Shown piece by piece: positions 53,901-64,000 of a DNA stretch of 64,000 nt. The stretch comes from Caenorhabditis remanei (taxonomy: Eukaryota > Nematoda > Chromadorea > Rhabditida > Rhabditidae). Position numbers and translations under genes: made by a program. Within the stretch, counting starts at the first letter, position 1. Each line of letters starts with the position of its first letter. The notes below the pieces were generated by a model. That model did no database searches. It had not been told where the DNA came from and was given only the letters and a program-made list of their open reading frames with translations. The DNA lies in the NCBI RefSeq assembly GCF_010183535.1, contig NW_026526143.1:31280-95279 (forward strand), read 5' to 3'.

Positions 53901-56900
53901 TCTGCAGATATCCTTAGAGTTCTTATAAAAAGATAAGACAATTGAACATAGGCCAATTGACCCGTCTGTCGTGGAGTTTAGTTCCTCATCTGCAGATATC
54001 CTTAGAGTTCTTATAAAAAGATAAGACAATAAAACATAGACCAATTGACCCGTCTGTCGTGGAGTTTAGTTCCTCATCTGCAGATATCATATCCTTAGAG
54101 TTCTTATAAAAAGATAAGACAATTGAACATAGGCCAATTGACCCGTCTGTCGTGGAGTTTAGTTCCTCATCTGCAGATATCCTTAGAGTTCTTATAAAAA
54201 GATAAGACAATTGAACATAGGCCAATTGACCCGTCTGTCGTGGAGTTTAGTTCCTCATCTGCAGATATCCTTAGAGTTCTTATAAAAAGATAAGACAATT
54301 GAACATAGGCCAATTGACCCGTCTGTCGTGGAGTTTAGTTCCTCATCTGCAGATATCCTTAGAGTTCTTATAAAAAGATAAGACAATTGAACATAGGCCA
54401 ATTGACCCGTCTGTCGTGGAGTTTAGTTCCTCATCTGCAGATATCCTTAGAGTTCTTATAAAAAGATAAGACAATAAAACACAGGCCAATTGACCCGTCT
54501 GTCGTGGAGTTTTAGTTCCTCATCTGCAGATATCCTTAGAGTTCTTATAAAAAGATAAGACAATTGAACATAGGCCAATTGACCCGTCTGTCGTGGAGTT
54601 TTAGTTCCTCATCTGCAGATATCCTTAGAGTTCTTATAAAAAGATAAGACAATTGAACATAGGCCAATTGACCCGTCTGTCGTGGAGTTTAGTTCCTCAT
54701 CTGCAGATATTCTTAGAGTTCTTATAAAAAGATAAGACAATAAAACACAGGCGAATTGACCCGTCTGTCGTGGAGTTTTAGTTCCTCATCTGCAGATATC
54801 CTTAGAGTTCTTATAAAAAGATAAGACAATAAAACACAGGCCAATTGACCCGTCTGTCGTGGAGTTTTAGTTCCTCATCTGCAGATATCCTTAGAGTTCT
54901 TATAAAAAGATAAGACAATTGAACATAGGCCAATTGACCCGTCTGTCGTGGAGTTTTAGTTCCTCATCTGCAGATATCCTTAGAGTTCTTATAAAAAGAT
55001 AAGACAATAAAACACAGGCCAATTGACCCGTCTGTCGTGGAGTTTTAGTTCCTCATCTGCAGATATCCTTAGAGTTCTTATAAAAAGATAAGACAATTGA
55101 ACATAGGCCAATTGACCCGTCTGTCGTGGAGTTTTAGTTCCTCATCTGCAGATATCCTTAGAGTTCTTATAAAAAGATAAGACAATTGAACATAGGCCAA
55201 TTGACCCGTCTGTCGTGGAGTTTAGTTCCTCATCTGCAGATATCCTTAGAGTTCTTATAAAAAGATAAGACAATTGAACATAGGCCAATTGACCCGTCTG
55301 TCGTGGAGTTTTAGTTCCTCATCTGCAGATATCCTTAGAGTTCTTATAAAAAGATAAGACAATTGAACATAGGCCAATTGACCCGTCTGTCGTGGAGTTT
55401 TAGTTCCTCATCTGCAGATATCCTTAGAGTTCTTATAAAAAGATAAGACAATAAAACACAGGCCAATTGACCCGTCTGTCGTGGAGTTTTAGTTCCTCAT
55501 CTGCAGATATCCTTAGAGTTCTTATCAAAACGATAAGACAATTGAACATAGGCCAATTGACCCGTCTGTCGTGGAGTTTTAGTTCCTCATCTGCAGATAT
55601 CCTTAGAGTTCTTATAAAAAGATAAGACAATAAAACACAGGCCAATTGACCCGTCTGTCGTGGAGTTTTAGTTCCTCATCTGCAGATATCCTTAGAGTTC
55701 TTATAAAAAGATAAGACAATTGAACATAGGCCAATTGACCCGTCTGTCGTGGAGTTTAGTTCCTCATCAGCAGATATTCTTAGAGTTCTTATAAAAAGAT
55801 AAGACAATAAAACACAGGCCAATTGACCCGTCTGTCGTGGAGTTTAGTTCCTCATCAGCAGATATCCTTAGAGTTCTTATAAAAAGATAAGACAATAAAA
55901 CACAGGCCAATTGACCCGTCTGTCGTGGAGTTTTAGTTCCTCATCTGCAGATATCCTTAGAGTTCTTATCAAAACGATAAGACAATTGAACATAGGCCAA
56001 TTGACCCGTCTGTCGTGGAGTTTAGTTCCTCATCTGCAGATATTCTTAGAGTTCTTATAAAAAGATAAGACAATAAAACACAGGCCAATTGACCCGTCTG
56101 TCGTGGAGTTTTAGTTCCTCATCTGCAGATATCCTTAGAGTGCTTATAAAAAGATAAGACAATTGAACATAGGCCAATTGACCCGTCTGTCGTGGAGTTT
56201 TAGTTCCTCATCTGCAGATATCCTTAGAGTTCTTATAAAAAGATAAGACAATAAAACACAGGCCAATTGACCCGTCTGTCGTGGAGTTTTAGTTCCTCAT
56301 CTGCAGATATCCTTAGAGTTCTTATAAAAAGATAAGACAATTGAACATAGGCCAATTGACCCGTCTGTCGTGGAGTTTTAGTTCCTCATCTGCAGATATC
56401 CTTAGAGTTCTTATAAAAAGATAAGACAATTGAACATAGGCCAATTGACCCGTCTGTCGTGGAGTTTTAGTTCCTCATCTGCAGATATCCTTAGAGTTCT
56501 TATAAAAAGATAAGACAATAAAACACAGGCCAATTGACCCGTCTGTCGTGGAGTTTTAGTTCCTCATCTGCAGATATCCTTAGAGTTCTTATAAAAAGAT
56601 AAGACAATAAAACACAGGCCAATTGACCCGTCTGTCGTGGAGTTTAGTTCCTCATCTGCAGATATCCTTAGAGTTCTTATAAAAAGATAAGACAATAAAA
56701 CACAGGCCAATTGACCCATCTGTCGTGGAGTTTAGTTCCTCATCTGCAGATATCCTTAGAGTTCTTATAAAAAGATAAGACAATTGAACATAGGCCAATT
56801 GACCCGTCTGTCGTGGAGTTTAGTTACTCATCTGCAGATATCCTTAGAGTTCTTATAAAAAGATAAGACAATTGAACATAGGCCAATTGACCCGTCTGTC

Positions 56901-59900
56901 GTGGAGTTTAGTTCCTCATCTGCAGATATCCTTAGAGTTCTTATAAAAAGATAAGACAATAAAACACAGGCCAATTGACCCATCTGTCGTGGAGTTTAGT
57001 TCCTCATCAGCAGATATTCTTAGAGTTCTTATAAAAAGATAAGACAATAAAACACAGGCCAATTGACCCATCTGTCGTGGAGTTTAGTTCCTCATCTGCA
57101 GATATCCTTAGAGTTCTTATAAAAAGATAAGACAATTGAACATAGGCCAATTGACCCGTCTGTCGTGGAGTTTAGTTCCTCATCTGCAGATATCCTTAGA
57201 GTTCTTATAAAAAGATAAGACAATTGAACATAGGCCAATTGACCCGTCTGTCGTGGAGTTTAGTTACTCATCTGCAGATATCCTTAGAGTTCTTATAAAA
57301 AGATAAGACAATTGAACATAGGCCAATTGACCCGTCTGTCGTGGAGTTTAGTTCCTCATCTGCAGATATCCTTAGAGTTTTTATAAAAAGATAAGACAAT
57401 AAAACATAGACCAATTGACCCGTCTGTCGTGGAGTTTAGTTCCTCATCTGCAGATATCCTTAGAGTTTTTATAAAAAGATAAGACAATAAAACATAGACC
57501 AATTGACCCGTCTGTCGTGGAGTTTAGTTACTCATCTGCAGATATCCTTAGAGTTTTTATAAAAAGATAAGACAATAAAACATAGACCAATTGACCCGTC
57601 TGTCGTGGAGTTTAGTTCCTCATCTGCAGATATCCTTAGAGTTCTTATAAAAAGATAAGACAATAAAACATAGACCAATTGACCCGTCTGTCGTGGAGTT
57701 TAGTTACTCATCTGCAGATATCCTTAGAGTTCTTATAAAAAGATAAGACAATTGAACATAGGCCAATTGACCCGTCTGTCGTGGAGTTTAGTTACTCATC
57801 TGCAGATATCCTTAGAGTTTTTATAAAAAGATAAGACAATAAAACATAGACCAATTGACCCGTCTGTCGTGGAGTTTAGTTCCTCATCTGCAGATATCCT
57901 TAGAGTTTTTATAAAAAGATAAGACAATAAAACATAGACCAATTGACCCGTCTGTCGTGGAGTTTAGTTACTCATCTGCAGATATCCTTAGAGTTTTTAT
58001 AAAAAGATAAGACAATAAAACATAGACCAATTGACCCGTCTGTCGTGGAGTTTAGTTCCTCATCTGCAGATATCCTTAGAGTTTTTATAAAAAGATAAGA
58101 CAATAAAACATAGACCAATTGACCCGTCTGTCGTGGAGTTTAGTTCCTCATCTGCAGATATCCTTAGAGTTCTTATAAAAAGATAAGACAATAAAACATA
58201 GACCAATTGACCCGTCTGTCGTGGAGTTTAGTTACTCATCTGCAGATATCCTTAGAGTTTTTATAAAAAGATAAGACAATAAAACATAGACCAATTGACC
58301 CGTCTGTCGTGGAGTTTAGTTCCTCATCTGCAGATATCCTTAGAGTTCTTATAAAAAGATAAGACAATAAAACATAGACCAATTGACCCGTCTGTCGTGG
58401 AGTTTAGTTACTCATCTGCAGATATCCTTAGAGTTCTTATAAAAAGATAAGACAATTGAACATAGGCCAATTGACCCATCTGTCGTGGAGTTTAGTTCCT
58501 CATCTGCAGATATCCTTAGAGTTCTTATAAAAAGATAAGACAATTGAACATAGGCCAATTGACCCGTCTGTCGTGGAGTTTAGTTCCTCATCTGCAGATA
58601 TCCTTAGAGTTCTTATAAAAAGATAAGACAATTGAACATAGGCCAATTGACCCGTCTGTCGTGGAGTTTAGTTCCTCATCTGCAGATATCCTTAGAGTTT
58701 TTATAAAAAGATAAGACAATAAAACATAGACCAATTGACCCGTCTGTCGTGGAGTTTAGTTCCTCATCAGCAGATATTCTTAGAGTTCTTATAAAAAGAT
58801 AAGACAATAAAACATAGGCCAATTGACCCGTCTGTCGTGGAGTTTAGTTCCTCATCAGCAGATATTCTTAGAGTTCTTATAAAAAGATAAGACAATAAAA
58901 CACAGGCCAATTGACCCATCTGTCGTGGAGTTTAGTTCCTCATCTGCAGATATCCTTAGAGTTCTTATAAAAAGATAAGACAATTGAACATAGGCCAATT
59001 GACCCGTCTGTCGTGGAGTTTAGTTACTCATCTGCAGATATCCTTAGAGTTCTTATAAAAAGATAAGACAATTGAACATAGGCCAATTGACCCGTCTGTC
59101 GTGGAGTTTAGTTACTCATCTGCAGATATCCTTAGAGTTCTTATAAAAAGATAAGACAATTGAACATAGGCCAATTGACCCGTCTGTCGTGGAGTTTAGT
59201 TCCTCATCTGCAGATATCCTTAGAGTTCTTATAAAAGATAAGACAATAAAACATAGACCAATTGACCCGTCTGTCGTGGAGTTTAGTTCCTCATCAGCAG
59301 ATATTCTTAGAGTTCTTATAAAAAGATAAGACAATAAAACATAGGCCAATTGACCCATCTGTCGTGGAGTTTAGTTCCTCATCAGCAGATATTCTTAGAG
59401 TTCTTATAAAAAGATAAGACAATAAAACACAGGCCAATTGACCCATCTGTCGTGGAGTTTAGTTCCTCATCTGCAGATATCCTTAGAGTTCTTATAAAAA
59501 GATAAGACAATTGAACATAGGCCAATTGACCCGTCTGTCGTGGAGTTTAGTTCCTCATCTGCAGATATCCTTAGAGTTCTTATAAAAAGATAAGACAATT
59601 GAACATAGGCCAATTGACCCGTCTGTCGTGGAGTTTAGTTCCTCATCTGCAGATATCCTTAGAGTTCTTATAAAAAGATAAGACAATAAAACATAGACCA
59701 ATTGACCCGTCTGTCGTGGAGTTTAGTTCCTCATCTGCAGATATCCTTAGAGTTCTTATAAAAAGATAAGACAATAAAACATAGACCAATTGACCCGTCT
59801 GTCGTGGAGTTTAGTTCCTCATCAGCAGATATTCTTAGAGTTCTTATAAAAAGATAAGACAATAAAACACAGGCCAATTGACCCATCTGTCGTGGAGTTT

Positions 59901-62900
59901 AGTTCCTCATCTGCAGATATCCTTAGAGTTCTTATAAAAAGATAAGACAATTGAACATAGGCCAATTGACCCGTCTGTCGTGGAGTTTAGTTCCTCATCT
60001 GCAGATATCCTTAGAGTTCTTATAAAAAGATAAGACAATTGAACATAGGCCAATTGACCCGTCTGTCGTGGAGTTTAGTTACTCATCTGCAGATATCCTT
60101 AGAGTTCTTATAAAAAGATAAGACAATTGAACATAGGCCAATTGACCCGTCTGTCGTGGAGTTTAGTTCCTCATCTGCAGATATCCTTAGAGTTCTTATA
60201 AAAAGATAAGACAATTGAAACATAGGCCAATTGACCCGTCTGTCGTGGAGTTTAGTTCCTCATCTGCAGATATCCTTAGAGTTCTTATAAAAAGATAAGA
60301 CAATAAAACATAGACCAATTGACCCGTCTGTCGTGGAGTTTAGTTTCTCATCAGCAGATATTCTTAGAGTTCTTATAAAAAGATAAGACAATAAAACATA
60401 GACCAATTGACCCGTCTGTCGTGGAGTTTAGTTCCTCATCTGCAGATATCCTTAGAGTTCTTATAAAAAGATAAGACAATAAAACATAGACCAATTGACC
60501 CGTCTGTCGTGGAGTTTAGTTCCTCATCAGCAGATATTCTTAGAGTTCTTATAAAAAGATAAGACAATAAAACATAGACCAATTGACCCGTCTGTCGTGG
60601 AGTTTAGTTCCTCATCAGCAGATATTCTTAGAGTTCTTATAAAAAGATAAGACAATAAAACACAGGCCAATTGACCCATCTGTCGTGGAGTTTAGTTCCT
60701 CATCTGCAGATATCCTTAGAGTTCTTATAAAAGATAAGACAATTGAACATAGGCCAATTGACCCGTCTGTCGTGGAGTTTAGTTCCTCATCTGCAGATAT
60801 CCTTAGAGTTCTTATAAAAAGATAAGACAATTGAACATAGGCCAATTGACCCGTCTGTCGTGGAGTTTAGTTACTCATCTGCAGATATCCTTAGAGTTCT
60901 TATAAAAGATAAGACAATTGAACATAGGCCAATTGACCCGTCTGTCGTGGAGTTTAGTTACTCATCTGCAGATATCCTTAGAGTTCTTATAAAAAGATAA
61001 GACAATTGAACATAGGCCAATTGACCCGTCTGTCGTGGAGTTTAGTTCCTCATCTGCAGATATCCTTAGAGTTCTTATAAAAAGATAAGACAATAAAACA
61101 TAGACCAATTGACCCGTCTGTCGTGGAGTTTAGTTACTCATCTGCAGATATCCTTAGAGTTCTTATAAAAAGATAAGACAATAAAACATAGACCAATTGA
61201 CCCGTCTGTCGTGGAGTTTAGTTACTCATCTGCAGATATCCTTAGAGTTTTTATAAAAGATAAGACAATAAAACATAGACCAATTGACCCGTCTGTCGTG
61301 GAGTTTAGTTCCTCATCTGCAGATATCCTTAGAGTTCTTATAAAAAGATAAGACAATAAAACATAGACCAATTGACCCGTCTGTCGTGGAGTTTAGTTCC
61401 TCATCAGCAGATATTCTTAGAGTTCTTATAAAAAGATAAGACAATAAAACACAGGCCAATTGACCCATCTGTCGTGGAGTTTAGTTCCTCATCTGCAGAT
61501 ATCCTTAGAGTTCTTATAAAAAGATAAGACAATTGAACATAGGCCAATTGACCCGTCTGTCGTGGAGTTTAGTTCCTCATCTGCAGATATCCTTAGAGTT
61601 CTTATAAAAAGATAAGACAATTGAACATAGGCCAATTGACCCGTCTGTCGTGGAGTTTAGTTACTCATCTGCAGATATCCTTAGAGTTCTTATAAAAAGA
61701 TAAGACAATAAAACATAGACCAATTGACCCGTCTGTCGTGGAGTTTAGTTCCTCATCAGCAGATATTCTTAGAGTTCTTATAAAAAGATAAGACAATAAA
61801 ACACAGGCCAATTGACCCATCTGTCGTGGAGTTTAGTTCCTCATCTGCAGATATCCTTAGAGTTCTTATAAAAAGATAAGACAATTGAACATAGGCCAAT
61901 TGACCCGTCTGTCGTGGAGTTTAGTTCCTCATCTGCAGATATCCTTAGAGTTCTTATAAAAAGATAAGACAATTGAACATAGGCCAATTGACCCGTCTGT
62001 CGTGGAGTTTAGTTACTCATCTGCAGATATCCTTAGAGTTCTTATAAAAAGATAAGACAATTGAACATAGGCCAATTGACCCGTCTGTCGTGGAGTTTAG
62101 TTACTCATCTGCAGATATCCTTAGAGTTCTTATAAAAAGATAAGACAATTGAACATAGGCCAATTGACCCGTCTGTCGTGGAGTTTAGTTCCTCATCTGC
62201 AGATATCCTTAGAGTTCTTATAAAAAGATAAGACAATAAAACATAGACCAATTGACCCGTCTGTCGTGGAGTTTAGTTCCTCATCAGCAGATATCTTAGA
62301 GTTCTTATAAAAAGATAAGACAATAAAACATAGACCAATTGACCCGTCTGTCGTGGAGTTTAGTTCCTCATCTGCAGATATCCTTAGAGTTCTTATAAAA
62401 AGATAAGACAATAAAACATAGACCAATTGACCCGTCTGTCGTGGAGTTTAGTTCCTCATCAGCAGATATTCTTAGAGTTCTTATAAAAAGATAAGACAAT
62501 AAAACATAGACCAATTGACCCGTCTGTCGTGGAGTTTAGTTCCTCATCAGCAGATATTCTTAGAGTTCTTATAAAAAGATAAGACAATAAAACACAGGCC
62601 AATTGACCCAGTCTGTCGTGGAGTTTAGTTCCTCATCTGCAGATATCCTTAGAGTTCTTATAAAAAGATAAGACAATAAAACGTAGGACCAATTGACCCG
62701 TCTGTCGTGGAGTTTAGTTCCTCATCTGCAGATATCCTTAGAGTTCTTATAAAAAGATAAGACAATTGAACATAGGCCAATTGACCCGTCTGTCGTGGAG
62801 TTTAGTTCCTCATCTGCAGATATCCTTAGAGTTCTTATAAAAAGATAAGACAATAAAACATAGACCAATTGACCCGTCTGTCGTGGAGTTTAGTTCCTCA

Positions 62901-64000
62901 TCTGCAGATATCCTTAGAGTTCTTATAAAAAGATAAGACAATAAAACATAGACCAATTGACCCGTCTGTCGTGGAGTTTAGTTCCTCATCAGCAGATATT
63001 CTTAGAGTTCTTATAAAAAGATAAGACAATAAAACACTAGGCCAATTGACCCATCTGTCGTGGAGTTTAGTTCCTCATCTGCAGATATCCTTAGAGTTCT
63101 TATAAAAAGATAAGACAATTGAACATAGGCCAATTGACCCGTCTGTCGTGGAGTTTAGTTCCTCATCTGCAGATATCCTTAGAGTTCTTATAAAAGATAA
63201 GACAATTGAACATAGGCCAATTGACCCGTCTGTCGTGGAGTTAGTTACTCATCTGCAGATATCCTTAGAGTTCTTATAAAAAGATAAGACAATTGAACAT
63301 AGGCCAATTGACCCGTCTGTCGTGGAGTTAGTTACTCATCTGCAGATATCCTTAGAGTTCTTATAAAAAGATAAGACAATTGAACATAGGCCAAGTGACC
63401 CGTCTGTCGTGGAGTTTAGTTCCTCATCTGCAGATATCCTTAGAGTTCTTATAAAAAGATAAGACAATAAACATAGACCAATTGACCCGTCTGTCGTGGA
63501 GTTTAGTTCCTCATCAGCAGATATTCTTAGAGTTCTTATAAAAAGATAAGACAGTAAAACATAGACCAATTGACCCGTCTGTCGTGGAGTTTAGTTCCTC
63601 ATCTGCAGATATCCTTAGAGTTCTTATAAAAAGATAAGACAATAAAACAGAGACCAATTGACCCGTCTGTCGTGGAGTTTAGTTCCTCATCATCAGATAT
63701 TCTTAGAGTTCTTATAAAAGATAAGACAAAAACATAGACCAATTGACCCGTCTGTCTGGAGTTTAGTTCCTCATCAGCAGATATTCTTAGAGTTCTGTAA
63801 AAAAGATAAGACATAAAACACAGGCCAATTGACCCATCTGTCGTGGAGTTTAGTTCCTCATCTGCAGATATCCTTAGAGTTCTTATAAAAAGATAAGACA
63901 ATAAAACGTAGACCAATTGACCCGTCTGTCGTGGAGTTTAGTTTCCTCATCTGCAGATATCCTTAGAGTTTCTATAAAAGATAAGACAATTGAACATAGG
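47972..64000. repeat. 88/89-bp satellite array, about 180 monomers, open at window end
   Basis: The window's right quarter is one head-to-tail array. The consensus monomer runs from GTCGTGGAGTTTAGTTCC through ATCTGCAGATATCC, TTAGAGTTCTTATAAAAAG, ATAAGACAATTGAACATAGG and CCAATTGACCCGTCT. Most monomers are 88 bp; blocks at about 48060-48770 and 54490-56640 have one extra T (GAGTTTTAG) and are 89 bp. Variant sites define types: ATTGAACATAGGCC, ATAAAACACAGGCC or ATAAAACATAGACC; CTGCAGATATCC or AGCAGATATTC; GTTCCTC or GTTACTC; CCCGTCT or CCCATCT. No other gene or insertion interrupts it. The short open frames inside are by-products of the repeat. The array has no end in the window. Confidence 0.98.
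49030..50790. repeat. Higher-order repeat of 10 monomers (880 bp) within the array
   Basis: The GTTACTC variant occurs at 49049 and 49929, and the AGCAGATATTC variants that follow at 49147 and 49327 recur at 50027 and 50207, each 880 bp (10 x 88) later. The order of monomer types between them is largely the same, so a ten-monomer block was copied as a unit. Confidence 0.8.

Noticed and set aside
48016..63916. Several minus-strand open frames of 68-105 codons (pattern LRISADEELNSTTDGS) inside the array
   Set aside because: They are translations of the satellite itself; monomer lengths of 88 and 89 bp shift the frame each unit, so no long frame can persist.
47972..64000. CRISPR-like appearance of regularly spaced repeats
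   Set aside because: There are no unique spacers; the whole 88-bp unit repeats, and the setting is a eukaryotic genome.
1..64000. tRNA, rRNA and snRNA genes
   Set aside because: I looked for typical tRNA box phrases and 5S or SL RNA-like stretches by eye and saw none convincing; a covariance scan could still find some.

Overview
The window looks like chromosomal DNA of a Caenorhabditis-type nematode. It is AT-rich, its genes have very short introns (about 45-60 bp) with GTAAGT/GTGAGT donors and TTTTCAG acceptors, and apparent trans-splice acceptors lie just upstream of two start codons. The gene content also fits: a DOT1-family methyltransferase, a laminin-beta-like fragment and CR1-clade and Ty3/gypsy retroelements. 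All identifications come from reading the sequence; no database search was run.

Layout. 1-300 holds a worn end of a GACGTCC foldback transposon. 576-2997 (+) is a seven-exon protein kinase (699 aa) with an N-terminal WD-repeat-like half. 3314-5430 is mostly non-coding, with a GC-rich block. About 5430-8850 (+) is the 5' part of a decayed Ty3/gypsy retrotransposon (LTR signals, primer-binding site, gag, protease, reverse transcriptase), cut off before RNase H and integrase. 9387-13129 (-) is a CR1-like LINE with both ORFs open, preceded on its own strand by a 16-bp minisatellite. 14.5-17.2 kb carries an inverted pair of related terminal exons. 17514-18488 is a Mutator-like foldback element with a perfect 9-bp target duplication; a diverged inverted copy of its host repeat at about 20.06-20.42 kb keeps the empty site. 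22609-23469 is a second foldback element with 59-bp perfect terminal inverted repeats and two exons of a MULE-type transposase C-terminus.

24454-26423 (+) is a six-exon DOT1-like histone methyltransferase (502 aa) with an acidic tail. 27-32 kb contains three diverged copies of one segment plus a possible solo LTR. 34.7-36.8 kb (+) is a decayed genomic copy of part of a laminin beta chain. 38.5-41.4 kb contains a direct segmental duplication with short gene fragments. 43752-46479 (+) is an eight-exon gene of unknown function (703 aa) with a recent internal duplication that includes an intron.

From 47972 to the window end, about 16 kb (roughly 180 copies) is one 88/89-bp satellite with higher-order structure. 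Its monomer contains the splice acceptor and first 22 bases of the terminal exon of the adjacent minus-strand gene (47552-47994), so the array appears to have grown out of that intron/exon boundary. This is the most unusual feature of the window.

The intact genes (kinase, DOT1-like, 703-aa gene, terminal exon at 47.5 kb) show no sign of acting in one pathway. The rest records transposition, segmental duplication and satellite growth.
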